Of a stretch of 64,000 bases of DNA, positions 24,754 through 33,561 are shown piece by piece (the first letter of the stretch is position 1; every line of letters starts with the position of its first letter). A program made the translations under genes and the position numbers. Location: assembly GCF_000565285.1 (NCBI RefSeq), contig NZ_APVL01000011.1:1-64000 (forward strand), given 5' to 3'. The notes beneath the pieces are model-generated. The model did not search any database. It was not told the origin of the DNA and worked only from the letters and a program-made list of their open reading frames with translations. The DNA is from Cytobacillus firmus DS1 (GTDB lineage Bacteria; Bacillota; Bacilli; Bacillales; Cytobacillaceae).

Positions 24754-24957
24754 TTTTATCGCAGTCTAACTGCCCGTAAAGGCCCGATTGGTGAGATACA
24801 GTGAAACTTGCCGAGGCGCAGGCAGAGGCTTAGTTGAACCAATCGGGTTCGTAGTGTCGATTGATCGAAGCGCTAGCGGAGATCTTAGCGACACAAGAAC
24901 GTGACTAACAATCAGTGGGAGATAAAGCCCCCCCACTGATTGAAGTTTCACTTTATT
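24754..24957. repeat. Modular hairpin repeat, copy 1 (3' of desR)
   Basis: Starts TTTATCGCAGTC and ends AGTTTCACTTTAT, overlapping the desR stop codon. Contains the CCCGTAAAGGCCCGATTGG block, the imperfect palindrome module AGTGTCGATTGATCG...TTAGCGACAC, and the AATCAGTGGG / CCCACTGATT hairpin. It lacks the GGGCAGTAAG.CCCCCACTT hairpin of the other copies. Same family as 27970-28124 and 62011-62427. Confidence 0.85.
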
Positions 24958-25552
24958 TAAACCAGCCCTTCTCTTTGGATTGGGTTATGGCTTCAATCCT
25001 GTTCGTAACTTCGAGCTTGTCTAGAATAGCAGAGATATAGTTGCGCACAGTTCCTGTCTTAATGCTGAGCTGGTCGGCAATTTCTTTCGTGTTCCTGCCG
25101 TCCGCTATCAGCTCCAGCACCTCTTTTTCCCGGTCTGTCAGCGGGTTTTCTTCGCCATAGACATCATCCATTAATTCAGGTGCATAGATGCGCCTTCCTT
25201 CCAGGACGTTTCTGATAGAGCTTGCCAGTTCCTCACTTGGGCTGTCTTTTAACAAGTAACCTCTTACACCAGCCTTAAGGGCACGCTGGAAATAGCCTGA
25301 CCTCGCGAAGGTTGTCAGAATAATAACTTTGCAGCCACTGTCTCTTAATTCTTCCGCCGCTTCCAGGCCGCTTTTTTCCGGCATTTCAATATCCATGATA
25401 CAAACATCCGGTTTAAGAGTTTTGACAAGGGAAATGGCTTCTTTTCCATTCGAAGCTTTCCCAATGACCTCCATATCGTCTTCAAGATTTAGCAGAGATC
25501 CTAACGCACCAAGCACCATTCGCTGATCTTCAGCTATGACGATTTTTATCAT
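24953..25552 (-). CDS. desR: NarL-family response regulator DesR
   Basis: 199 residues. Receiver domain with phospho-acceptor Asp in CIMDIEMPEKSG (about 54) and Lys in LLKDSP; C-terminal LuxR-type HTH (LTDREKEVLELIADGRNTKEIADQL). It overlaps desK by four bases and is in the neighbourhood of the fatty acid desaturase gene, as in the B. subtilis Des pathway where DesR~P activates des at low temperature. Confidence 0.9.
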   Translation of the reverse strand: MIKIVIAEDQRMVLGALGSLLNLEDDMEVIGKASNGKEAISLVKTLKPDVCIMDIEMPEKSGLEAAEELRDSGCKVIILTTFARSGYFQRALKAGVRGYLLKDSPSEELASSIRNVLEGRRIYAPELMDDVYGEENPLTDREKEVLELIADGRNTKEIADQLSIKTGTVRNYISAILDKLEVTNRIEAITQSKEKGWFK

Positions 25553-26685
25553 GCCCTCTCCTCCTTGTTTGGTTCCTTCACGACTGTTGGTACTCTCATT
25601 ATAATCGTTGTTCCATTCTCAGAAACAATCTCAAGGCTTCCGTTGACAAAGTCGAGCCTCTCACCTAAGCCAAGCAGTCCGGACCCCTTGCCTACATCTG
25701 TCGAGGGATTCATGCCGACCCCGTTATCCCGGACTGTAATGCTGACTTCATTCCAGGTTTGTTCAATGTGGATGCGGCATTCTGTGGCCTTACTGTGTTT
25801 TACTACGTTTGTTACAGCCTCTTTCATGCACATGCTTAGAATATTCTCAATGAAGATTGACACATTTTTTAATTTGATATCTTCTTCTCCGATGAATTCA
25901 ATAGATGCGGCCTTTAAAATTTGCTTAACAAGGATAATTTCTTCCTTCAGCCTGATTCCTCTCATCTGGGAAACCATTTTTCTTACTTCGTTTAATGCTG
26001 TTCTGGCGGTTTGCTGAACGTCTACAAGCTCTTCCTTTGCCTGGTCCGGATCCTTGCTGATGAGCTTCCTGGCCAGATCGCTTTTTAACCCGATAAGAGA
26101 CAATTTTTGTCCAAGAGTATCATGAAGATCTCGGGCAATCCGCTGTCTTTCTTCCTGTTTGACGAGGTCCGCGATCCTTTTGTTGGCATCTTCGAGCTGC
26201 TCCTCAAGCTTTTCCTGCTTTTTCTTATTGTAAATATTAAAAGGAAGCAAAATCACACTGATCCAGATGATGATGATAAAAGGAATCTGCTCAAGAAATA
26301 ATGGCTCCTGTGTGACAAAATTAATGTTTATGGATATGGTGGTTGCCACCAGGTGGATGACATACAGCGTTAAAAAAGCAATCCTGTTTTTGATGTGTCC
26401 ATTGTAGTAAGCAATATAAAATGCGAAGTAAATAAATGAAAATAGAATGGTCATCGTGATCGATATGCTGATTAAGATGCCAGTCCATAAATAAACTGGC
26501 CATTTTCGCGATATAAAGGCAAAACGCAGCGATATAAAAAAGAGTATAGTCAGGACGATTCCTACGGCTATGGTGATTTTAGATGTGGATCTGAAGATGA
26601 AATAAAACGGCAGAATGCTGAATACACTCCATATATATGGAGAAATGCCTGAACTTTTCAATGCAGTTAAATATTTTTTAAACAT
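25549..26685 (-). CDS. desK: Membrane-fluidity sensor kinase DesK
   Basis: 378 residues. The N-terminus (MFKKYLTALKSSGISPYIW) begins like B. subtilis DesK and leads into about five membrane helices (to about residue 155) that sense membrane thickness/fluidity. Then come a coiled coil (QEKLEEQLEDANKRIADLVKQEERQR), H-box RDLHDTLGQKL (phospho-His) and HATPase with NVVKHSKA and DNGVGM. The start is set at ATG 26685 (GAGGG 8 bases upstream); the longer frame to 26772 runs through a terminator hairpin. Confidence 0.9.
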   Translation of the reverse strand: MFKKYLTALKSSGISPYIWSVFSILPFYFIFRSTSKITIAVGIVLTILFFISLRFAFISRKWPVYLWTGILISISITMTILFSFIYFAFYIAYYNGHIKNRIAFLTLYVIHLVATTISININFVTQEPLFLEQIPFIIIIWISVILLPFNIYNKKKQEKLEEQLEDANKRIADLVKQEERQRIARDLHDTLGQKLSLIGLKSDLARKLISKDPDQAKEELVDVQQTARTALNEVRKMVSQMRGIRLKEEIILVKQILKAASIEFIGEEDIKLKNVSIFIENILSMCMKEAVTNVVKHSKATECRIHIEQTWNEVSITVRDNGVGMNPSTDVGKGSGLLGLGERLDFVNGSLEIVSENGTTIIMRVPTVVKEPNKEERA

Positions 26686-26719
26686 GTGAGGTACCCTCTT
26701 TTTATTCATGAAATAATGA

Positions 26720-26756
26720 AACAGCTCCTTTGCTATCATATCACAAAGGAGCTGTT
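26720..26756 (-). terminator. 13-bp hairpin between des and desK
   Basis: Perfect stem AACAGCTCCTTTG / CAAAGGAGCTGTT with an 11-base loop. It separates des from the desKR operon, limiting read-through, as expected if des is strongly induced by DesR. Confidence 0.8.
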
Positions 26757-26777
26757 CTTTTAGCTTATGCATTCAGT

Positions 26778-27821
26778 TTACGGCTTCACAGATGCCGTTT
26801 TAGTTCTGCTCTGTTTTTTGCTGACGGCAGACTGCTTTGCTGCTCCATACCCTGTGAAGTCCTGGACTTCTTCATCCCATAAACGGAATTTGAGTGACTT
26901 CAGGCTGGTAGAAAGAGTAATCGTCGGCACGTTCTGAAGTTCAGCTGTATTATAATGAGCGCTTTCAAGGTTGTAGTTAGGAACGCGCGGGCTTAAGTGA
27001 TGAATATGATGAAACCCGATGTTCCCTGTAAGCCACTGAAGCACTTTCGGAAGCTTGTAAAAGGAGCTTCCTTCTACCGCAGCTTTTACATACTCCCACT
27101 TATCATCCTCTTCAAAATACGAGTCTTCAAATGTATGCTGTACATAGAAAAGCCAAATCCCGGCTGCTCCTGAAATCATAAAGATCGGCCCCTGCACCAT
27201 CAGGAACGCTTCCCACCCGATAGTCCAGCACATGAATGCATACAAACCGGCGATGGCCGCATTTATAAGATACGTATTGATGCGTTCATTCTTTCTTGCA
27301 CCTTTTCTGTTAAAACGGTTTTTTAACAAAAATACATAAATAGGGCCTAAACCTAACATAACGAACGGATTGCGGTAGATGCGGTATGCTGCGCGAGTCG
27401 ACCATGAAGCATCCTGGTATTCTTTCACTGTCAGTGTCCAGATATCTCCTGTACCGCGCTTGTCCAGATTCCCGCTGGTTGCATGGTGAACATTGTGGTC
27501 ATGCTGCCATTGGTGATAAGGAAAGACGGTCAGGATCCCTGTGATGGTGCCAATGATCTTGTTTGCTTTGCGGTTTTTGAAAAAGGAATGGTGGCAGCAA
27601 TCATGGAAAATAATGAAGATCCTGACAAGAAAGCCTGCTGCAGCGACAGATATGCCAAGCGTCAGCAAGTAAGAAATGCTCAGGCTCTTATAAGCAAGGA
27701 ACCACAGCAGGAAAAAAGGTCCCAGCGTATTGACCAGCTGCATAATGCTTTTGGTTAAATCTGATTTTTCATAAGGTGCCATTTGTTTTTTTAAGTTAAG
27801 TTGTTTTTGTTTAGAAGTCAT
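26778..27821 (-). CDS. des: Membrane phospholipid desaturase Des
   Basis: 347 residues with the three histidine boxes of membrane acyl-lipid desaturases: HDCCHH, HNVHH and HHIHH, which hold a di-iron centre, plus four or more membrane segments. It inserts a cis double bond (delta-5 in B. subtilis) into acyl chains of membrane lipids to restore fluidity in the cold. The conserved C-terminal segment RVPNYNLESAHYNT is present. Located directly upstream of desK-desR; its own promoter has a palindrome where DesR would bind. Confidence 0.93.
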   Translation of the reverse strand: MTSKQKQLNLKKQMAPYEKSDLTKSIMQLVNTLGPFFLLWFLAYKSLSISYLLTLGISVAAAGFLVRIFIIFHDCCHHSFFKNRKANKIIGTITGILTVFPYHQWQHDHNVHHATSGNLDKRGTGDIWTLTVKEYQDASWSTRAAYRIYRNPFVMLGLGPIYVFLLKNRFNRKGARKNERINTYLINAAIAGLYAFMCWTIGWEAFLMVQGPIFMISGAAGIWLFYVQHTFEDSYFEEDDKWEYVKAAVEGSSFYKLPKVLQWLTGNIGFHHIHHLSPRVPNYNLESAHYNTAELQNVPTITLSTSLKSLKFRLWDEEVQDFTGYGAAKQSAVSKKQSRTKTASVKP

Positions 27822-27853
27822 TTGTTAATTCCCTTCATCATGACGTTAATTTA

Positions 27854-27882
27854 ATAATAAAGGGTTTGCAAACTGCTTTGAA
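27854..27882 (-). promoter_or_regulatory. Predicted promoter of des
   Basis: Minus strand TTCAAA (27877-27882), 17-base spacer, TATTAT (27854-27859). The weak -35 box fits an activator-dependent promoter. Confidence 0.5.
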
Positions 27883-27896
27883 GACATAGGTGTCAT

Positions 27897-27928
27897 GTCC
27901 AAACCATGACATTTATCATGGTTTGGAC
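27897..27928. promoter_or_regulatory. 13-6-13 inverted repeat upstream of des (possible DesR site)
   Basis: GTCCAAACCATGA, 6-base loop, TCATGGTTTGGAC. It starts 15 bases upstream of the predicted -35 box of des, where a class of activators binds. It could also act as a terminator for the gene ending at 28120. I cannot tell which from sequence alone. Confidence 0.45.
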
Positions 27929-27969
27929 AAAAAATTAAGAGTTCGTCCTAATATCTGGCTATAAATATC

Positions 27970-28124
27970 TATCGCAGTCTAACGGGCAGTAAGCCCCCAC
28001 TTCAAACCTCAGAGGAATCAAGGGAGGATAAGTGGGGGCTTACTGCCCGTAAAGGCCCGATTGGTTCAACTAACAATCAGTGGGGGACTAGGAAAACCCC
28101 CACTGATTGAAGTTTCACTTTATT
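27970..28124. repeat. Modular hairpin repeat, copy 2
   Basis: Starts TATCGCAGTCTAACGGGCAG and ends TTTCACTTTAT, overlapping the stop codon of the 28.1 kb gene. Two nested hairpins: ACGGGCAGTAAG-CCCCCACTT paired with AAGTGGGGG-CTTACTGCCCGT, and AATCAGTGGGGG / CCCCCACTGATT, joined by the block AAAGGCCCGATTGGTTCAAC. Lacks the AGTGTCG palindrome module. Confidence 0.85.
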
Positions 28125-28707
28125 TATAGCGGGTTTCTTCCACTTCTGCTACAAGGTTAAAAAGGAATTCGTATACTAACTGATATGCATCTTGTATAGA
28201 TAGTTCCTCTTTAAAACCTTCAAGGTCGTTCAATGAAAAATTAAAATCCCAAAGCCCATCCTGCTGGCTGAACATCAGGCTGTATTTTGGTGTGTTTGTA
28301 AGAGTATTTTCATTTATAAATGCTTTTATAACTGATTCTGCTTTTTTTGGCAGCTTCAGCCCCAGCATTACTTCATAGTTGCCAAAAACATCATCTGTTT
28401 CAAAAGAAACAGCATCCGCTCCGATCAGGTCAAACCACTTTGACTCCAGATACATAAATTCATTTTTATGATTTTTGAAGTAGTCTATTGGCTGATTTAA
28501 GAAGCCGGCAGGTTCCTGTCCGAGAACTTCCTCTGTTTCCTTATCTCCTCTTTCAATATAAGCATCATTAAAGCGGTCTTCCGGATTCTTAATTTCTGCT
28601 GTATAATCATCAGTCAAGAACCCGTGCTTTTGGGCATATTCCTTTTCTTGTTTATAAAGTTCAGCGGGCTGTTCCTTCAGGTGCTTTTCTATTCGTTCTT
28701 TTAACAA
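28120..28707 (-). CDS. Cytosolic protein of unknown function
   Basis: 195 residues, acidic, no membrane segment (MLKERIEKHLKEQPAELYKQEKEYAQKHGFL at the start; VFGNYEVMLGLKLPKKAESVIKAF; FMFNLV-like end). I do not recognise the family. It lies 23 bases downstream of a DEAD-box helicase gene, probably co-transcribed. The frame ends inside a repeat copy that supplies the stop codon context. Confidence 0.65.
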   Translation of the reverse strand: MLKERIEKHLKEQPAELYKQEKEYAQKHGFLTDDYTAEIKNPEDRFNDAYIERGDKETEEVLGQEPAGFLNQPIDYFKNHKNEFMYLESKWFDLIGADAVSFETDDVFGNYEVMLGLKLPKKAESVIKAFINENTLTNTPKYSLMFSQQDGLWDFNFSLNDLEGFKEELSIQDAYQLVYEFLFNLVAEVEETRYK

Positions 28708-28730
28708 ATTGCTTTCCTCCTCAACTATCT

Positions 28731-30092
28731 TTACCTTCCCCGTCTTTTTGATGAGTTTCTTGAAGCGGTGGGGGCAGGCTTCTTTTTCCCTTGTGTTTTC
28801 GTACGGCCTGACCGGGGTGAACTGCTTTTGCCTTTTCTGCCTTTTTCATGGGAAAACCTGTCTTCTTTTGATTTTTGCTGGCTTCCTTTTCTGCTGTCAT
28901 TTTTCTTTCCAGCGGAGGTTTGGCGTTTGGAATCCGGCCTCTTTTTTTCAGATGCTGCTTTAGGCTTGATATCGTCTTTGCTGTTGCCAAGGTTTTGCTT
29001 AGGTATATTAATTTTCAGTCCTTTTTCAATTGCTTCAAGGAGCGGCTTGTCTGCAGACGAATAAAACGTGATGGCCAGTCCTTTCATGCCCGCCCGGCCG
29101 GTTCTCCCGATGCGGTGCACATAGCTTTCAGGATCGAGTGGGATATCATAATTAAAGACATGTGTGACACCTTCGACATCAAGCCCTCTAGCAGCTACAT
29201 CCGTCGCAACTAATAGCTGTATCTCCGCGTCCCTGAATCTCTTCATTACTTGTTCACGTTTCGATTGTGATAAATCCCCATGAAGCTGATCGCATTCGAA
29301 ACCGTTCGATTTCAGCACTTCATATAATTTGGTTACTCTCCGTTTTGTACGGCAGAAGATCACGGCCAAAAATGGTCTATGGGTTTGGATCAGCTCTATC
29401 AGCGTACCCTGCTTGGCGCGGTCGACGGTATGTATCGCTATTTGTTTAACTGAATGGGCTGGCCCCTGTGTTTTTTCAATTTGAATATACTGCGGCTCTT
29501 TCATGTGTTTGTTTGCCAGTTTTCTGATTTCTGCCGGCATCGTTGCAGAAAAAAGCATAGTCTGCCTTTTGGCAGGCGTTTCTATAATGATTCTCTCAAC
29601 CTCATCAAGAAAGCCTATATGCAGCATTTGGTCGGCTTCATCCAATACTAAAAAATCCACTTGTGATAAATCAATGGTATTTCGTCTGATATGGTCGAGC
29701 AGCCGGCCAGGTGTCCCCACTACAATCTGGACATTCTTTTTCAGCTTTTTGAGCTGCTTGTCTACATCCTGCCCTCCATATACAGCTAGGACATCTATAT
29801 CAATGTCTTTTGTAAGCTTCAGTACTTCATCTGTTATCTGTAATGCCAGTTCCCTTGTCGGCGTTACAATCAGAGCCTGGATCTGAACGGCATCCGGGTC
29901 CATTTTCTCCAGAATAGGCAAAATAAATGCCAATGTTTTTCCGGTTCCTGTCTGTGCCTGGGCAATGACATCTTTTCCTGCCATAACAGCTGGAATCGCC
30001 TGCGCCTGAACAGGTGTTGGTTTAGCGATGCCCTGCTGCAGCAGAATATCAGATAGCTTTTCCGATATGCCAAGTCTTAAAAATTCCTGCAA
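28731..30092 (-). CDS. DEAD-box RNA helicase with basic tail
   Basis: 453 residues with all helicase motifs: Q motif ([10 protein letters not shown]), [17 protein letters not shown] (VLDEADQML), [21 protein letters not shown] and [10 protein letters not shown]. The last 90 residues are Lys/Arg/Ser-rich and disordered, as in CshA-like and RhlE-like enzymes that bind RNA through the tail. It probably helps ribosome assembly or mRNA turnover, especially in the cold. Which cold-shock paralogue it corresponds to is not clear. Confidence 0.9.
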   Translation of the reverse strand: MQEFLRLGISEKLSDILLQQGIAKPTPVQAQAIPAVMAGKDVIAQAQTGTGKTLAFILPILEKMDPDAVQIQALIVTPTRELALQITDEVLKLTKDIDIDVLAVYGGQDVDKQLKKLKKNVQIVVGTPGRLLDHIRRNTIDLSQVDFLVLDEADQMLHIGFLDEVERIIIETPAKRQTMLFSATMPAEIRKLANKHMKEPQYIQIEKTQGPAHSVKQIAIHTVDRAKQGTLIELIQTHRPFLAVIFCRTKRRVTKLYEVLKSNGFECDQLHGDLSQSKREQVMKRFRDAEIQLLVATDVAARGLDVEGVTHVFNYDIPLDPESYVHRIGRTGRAGMKGLAITFYSSADKPLLEAIEKGLKINIPKQNLGNSKDDIKPKAASEKKRPDSKRQTSAGKKNDSRKGSQQKSKEDRFSHEKGRKGKSSSPRSGRTKTQGKKKPAPTASRNSSKRRGR

Positions 30093-30228
30093 ATAAAACC
30101 CTACTTTCTTTTCCTGGTCTTTATTCCATATGTCCTTATTTATATTGTGTGTTTAGCGGCAAAATAGCAAGCATTCTTATTGCAGATAAACGCAAAAAAA
30201 GGTGAGCATTCAGTTCAGACCCTGAAAA

Positions 30229-30687
30229 CTAACCTCTATTTGATAAAATTTCATCAATTGTTTTTTTTATTTTGCTTACGATTTCGGGCCATTTTCTTTC
30301 AAGTTCCCTGCTTAATCCTATTTGAAAGGAAATATCAAAAGGTTCAACCCCGATCAGGCAGCCTTTCAATTTGTCTCTTTGTTCATATAGTGCCTGAAAT
30401 AGGTGCATATTATGCGGCGATAAGCCGAGAAATCTATGAAAGTCTGTCTTTTCTAAAGAATAAACCCCAATGTCACCGGGGTTACCCCCTGATAATATGG
30501 CATCAAGGATTATGATAAACTCTGCTCCTTCGAGCTTAGAGAGACTGTAATCTATATCCGATTCTCCTATGATGTATTCGCAATCCAAGATTTTTTCTGT
30601 TTTCATTAGCTCTTCAGCAATATAGATACCAACCCCATCGTCCTTCATCAGGCGATTGCCTATTCCTAAAATAAAGGTCTTTTTCAT
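30229..30687 (-). CDS. [NiFe]-hydrogenase maturation endopeptidase
   Basis: 152 residues of the HyaD/HybD/HycI family. It binds nickel and clips the C-terminal tail of the large subunit after Ni insertion. Conserved features are FILGIGNRLMKDDGVG at the start (metal ligand position in DDG), LDAILSGGNPGD and SPHNMHLFQAL (His ligand). The start is ATG 30687, two bases after the large-subunit stop codon; a longer frame to 30756 overlaps the large subunit and lacks support. Last gene of the hydrogenase operon. Confidence 0.88.
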   Translation of the reverse strand: MKKTFILGIGNRLMKDDGVGIYIAEELMKTEKILDCEYIIGESDIDYSLSKLEGAEFIIILDAILSGGNPGDIGVYSLEKTDFHRFLGLSPHNMHLFQALYEQRDKLKGCLIGVEPFDISFQIGLSRELERKWPEIVSKIKKTIDEILSNRG

Positions 30688-30689
30688 TA

Positions 30690-32099
30690 TTATAGCACCT
30701 GAATGGTTTTGACTTCTTTCCCGGGTGTATGTACATGTGTCGCGCATGACATGCAAGGATCAAAAGACCGAAGGATCCGTCCAATTTCAGCCGGATTTTC
30801 CGGATCATGAATGGGGGTTCCCATTAATGCCTGCTCTGCGGTTCCCATATATCCATTCTCATCCCGTGTGGAAAAGTCCCAGGTTGATGGTGTTATGATT
30901 TGGTAGAAATCAATTTTTTTATCTTTTATTTTAATCCAATGGCCCAAAGCGCCGCGGGTAGTGTCGACTAACCCTTTACCCGAAACTTCTTCTTCAGGCA
31001 ATTCATACTTCTTTTGGACATTGGTATTTGGGATCAGCAAATTCAGCAAAGTTTTCATAATGCCGGCTATCTTTTTTGCTTCCAGTGCCCTGGCAATGGT
31101 TCTGTCCATAGCGGAAATTCCGTTTGTATATTCTCCACTCAGTACCAGCCTTGCTAAAGGGCCTACCTCAAATGGGAGCCCTGCGTATCTGGGAGCCTTT
31201 ACCCATGAATAGGCTCTGTCTTTATCACGATCAGGTTCCGGTATCAGTTCATCAGGAGAATAAGTGCCTTTTGGTGATTGGAACCAGGCATAATCTATCT
31301 TTTCCTGTATATTTTGTTCTTCAAATGGCTGGATTCCATCATCGGTAAAAACAAGTGGATCAACGTACAGGGTACCGATATCTTTATAATGATTAAATGC
31401 GCCGTAAGTCAATAGATTCCCATAGCCGCCGCCTAATCTATAATACTCAGGATAATATTTTGCAAGCTCAAAAACATCAGGAATCATTTTCTCATCAACA
31501 AACTTTGCTATTTTCTGAAGGATGGAATCCAAATGGACGACTTTTTCTGCTGTAGCCTGTGTAGTTATACCGCCAATAAACACACCGTGGTTATGTGGAG
31601 CTTTTCCTCCGAGAACGGCAAGCATTTGGTGGGCAAGCCTGCTTAATTCAAGTGATTCGAAGTAATGCTGGGAGATGGCTTTATTGACTTTTTGAGGCAG
31701 TCTAAAATCATTATGGTCCGTCTGCAGCAGTGTGTTTCCTTCGATCCTTACGAAATCAGGAACCGTGTATTGATAAAAATGGCGGATATGGTTCTGCAAG
31801 AACTCACAGCAATGAATAATATCCCGAAGATATTTCCCTTGCTCACTTGGTTCAATGTTCAGTGCATCCTCCAAAGCTATCGAAGATGCCATTGAATGGG
31901 CTGCCGAACAAATACCGCAAATGCGCTGGGTAAAATAAACAGCATCAAAGGGGCTTCTGCCGGCAAGCATTTGTTCAAAGCCCCTGAATAAGTTTCCTTT
32001 TGTTTTAACATCCACCACCTTATTCTGGTCCACGATCACTTCAATTTCCATAAATCCGCTTATCCTTGTCAATGGATTAATGACGATCCGCTTACTCAT
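30690..32099 (-). CDS. [NiFe]-hydrogenase large (catalytic) subunit
   Basis: 469 residues carrying the Ni-Fe centre. The L1 motif RICGICSAAH and L2 motif DPCMSCATH give the four Cys ligands; all are TGC/TGT codons, so it is not a [NiFeSe] enzyme despite the Sec machinery. After the L2 His a tail of about 14 residues (VHTPGKEVKTIQVL) should be removed by the downstream protease. It overlaps the small-subunit gene by eight bases. The sequence looks like a group 1-type uptake enzyme, but the subgroup needs phylogeny. Electrons go to the unusual small subunit upstream. Confidence 0.93.
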   Translation of the reverse strand: MSKRIVINPLTRISGFMEIEVIVDQNKVVDVKTKGNLFRGFEQMLAGRSPFDAVYFTQRICGICSAAHSMASSIALEDALNIEPSEQGKYLRDIIHCCEFLQNHIRHFYQYTVPDFVRIEGNTLLQTDHNDFRLPQKVNKAISQHYFESLELSRLAHQMLAVLGGKAPHNHGVFIGGITTQATAEKVVHLDSILQKIAKFVDEKMIPDVFELAKYYPEYYRLGGGYGNLLTYGAFNHYKDIGTLYVDPLVFTDDGIQPFEEQNIQEKIDYAWFQSPKGTYSPDELIPEPDRDKDRAYSWVKAPRYAGLPFEVGPLARLVLSGEYTNGISAMDRTIARALEAKKIAGIMKTLLNLLIPNTNVQKKYELPEEEVSGKGLVDTTRGALGHWIKIKDKKIDFYQIITPSTWDFSTRDENGYMGTAEQALMGTPIHDPENPAEIGRILRSFDPCMSCATHVHTPGKEVKTIQVL

Positions 32100-32997
32100 C
32101 CTTCACCACCCTTGTCGTATCATAACTGATAAAAGGAGCCATCGCATCAGGAAAGCCAAACTGGGCACATCCAATGCAAGGGGTATCATCCCCTATCGGC
32201 CAATTCACATGTCCATTCCATTGCCTTGTCGGACAATCAGTCCTGGTAACAGGACCGCGGCAGCCAAGCTTAAATAAACAGGTTTTATCTCCGAGCTTTT
32301 CAGCAAAAATGCCCCGGTCGAAGAAAGGGCGTCTTGGGCATCTGTCATGAATAAGGGTGCTGTAAAACATTAATGGCCGCCCAAGATTATCGGTATCCGG
32401 ATCCCCGTATAAAAGAATGTGGGCTAAGGTTCCTAAAAACCAGTCCGGATGAACAGGGCAGCCTGGCAGTTTAATCATATTTTTGTCAGGCAGAACATCC
32501 TGCAATCCTACAGACTGGGAAGGATTTGGCCTGGCTGCTGATACACCCCCATGCGTGGCACATGCCCCGACAGCAAGAATATGGGATGCTTTCTCCCCGA
32601 GCATTTTGGCTGCTTCCAAACCGGTAAGCGGTTTTCCCTTCCAGGTGCCAATGATGTTATATAATCCTTTGTCTCTTAAGGCCACAGCACCTTCCACCGC
32701 CAGGATATAATCTTCATCCAATGCGTTCATAAGCCGTTCAATGGCCTTCTCCCCTTCTGCAGCCATTAAGCTGTTGCTGTATACGAGATTGACCATCGAC
32801 CCTATCATATATTCAAAGTCCGGATTTGCCCCGTTCAGCAAGGAGATGATATTGCCGGAGCATCCATTCAGCTCCAGATATACAAGGTTTTTCTTTTTGA
32901 CTGATCCGTTTGCAAGTCCGTTTCTGGCACCAGTTGTTAACCTGGCTGCAATGGCTTCATTGGTCAACGGCTCCGGCGGCAAAATATAATTTTCCAC
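32092..32997 (-). CDS. [NiFe]-hydrogenase small subunit, no Tat signal, altered proximal cluster
   Basis: 301 residues. The start is GTG 32997, with GGAGG 8 bases upstream and one base shared with the preceding stop (TAGTG). The N-terminus (VENYILPPEPLTNEA) has no twin-arginine signal, so the enzyme should be cytoplasmic. Cluster ligands: NGCSGN, ACATHGG and LPGCPVH for the proximal cluster; IHDRC and KTCLFKLGC for the distal one; TDCPTRQWN and TPCIGCAQFGFPD for the medial one. The usual proximal CxGC is CSGN here, so one Cys is replaced by Asn. Actinobacterial group 1h enzymes have CDGD at this site. There is no C-terminal membrane anchor. Confidence 0.9.
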   Translation of the reverse strand: MENYILPPEPLTNEAIAARLTTGARNGLANGSVKKKNLVYLELNGCSGNIISLLNGANPDFEYMIGSMVNLVYSNSLMAAEGEKAIERLMNALDEDYILAVEGAVALRDKGLYNIIGTWKGKPLTGLEAAKMLGEKASHILAVGACATHGGVSAARPNPSQSVGLQDVLPDKNMIKLPGCPVHPDWFLGTLAHILLYGDPDTDNLGRPLMFYSTLIHDRCPRRPFFDRGIFAEKLGDKTCLFKLGCRGPVTRTDCPTRQWNGHVNWPIGDDTPCIGCAQFGFPDAMAPFISYDTTRVVKDE

Positions 32998-33506
32998 TAT
33001 ACCAACCTCCCGACGACTGGCAAAGTTGCTAATATCGATTGCTGTCCTGCGTGGCAGGAGGCGAACTCCTGTGTATAATCCCTTCCTGATACCAAACCAA
33101 AATGGGTGGCAGCTGCCCACGCTCTATTATTGGTTACATCATAAACGACGCCGCCCACGGCCACATAAGCAGGCCGGCCATTTTTGCCATCGTAATTCGC
33201 TAAATCCTGAATTGTAAAGGTTTGATTTGGAACAGCCACTGCCGGATTTGCTGAAGTTGGTGATATCGGCTGGCCCACTGGCATCGTGTTCAAGGGTTGC
33301 CTATCATTGGCAGCTGAAATTGATGAGGCTGCATGGGCTGCCAATAAATCATTTAGAAATTGAATGCTTGTCAATGCGTCCCAAATTCTCTGAAGTTTTA
33401 CCTGTTTGGCAGTGGGGTCTGAAGTGGCAGAAATTGAATAAATATCATGCCTTGCCTGATTTATAAGGCTATTCACCTGCTGCTGAAGCATCCTGATGTT
33501 TTGCAT
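32997..33506 (-). CDS. Cytochrome-b5-like haem-binding protein of the hydrogenase operon
   Basis: 169 residues. The N-terminal 60 residues are helical (MLQQQVNSLINQARHDIYSI), followed by a Pro/Ala-rich linker. The C-terminal 75 residues match the bacterial cytochrome b5-like haem/steroid-binding domain: FTIQDLANYDGKNGRPAYVAVGGVVYDVTN, with candidate axial His in ATHFGL and SCHAGQ. No signal peptide is seen. Translational coupling to the small subunit suggests 1:1 synthesis and a complex, with the haem as electron carrier or docking module. It takes the place usually filled by a membrane cytochrome b. Confidence 0.8.
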   Translation of the reverse strand: MQNIRMLQQQVNSLINQARHDIYSISATSDPTAKQVKLQRIWDALTSIQFLNDLLAAHAASSISAANDRQPLNTMPVGQPISPTSANPAVAVPNQTFTIQDLANYDGKNGRPAYVAVGGVVYDVTNNRAWAAATHFGLVSGRDYTQEFASCHAGQQSILATLPVVGRLV

Positions 33507-33561
33507 CGCATTCTCTCCTTAGGCTTTCATACCCTATCCTATGCAGGAAACGGAGAAAACT

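Noticed and set aside
30690..32099. Selenocysteine in the hydrogenase large subunit
   Set aside because: Both CxxC motifs are Cys codons and the frame has no internal UGA, so it is a normal [NiFe] enzyme.
33000..33120. Longer small-subunit start at 33120
   Set aside because: It would overlap the b5-domain gene by 120 bases and has no ribosome site; GTG 32997 has one and begins like the family.
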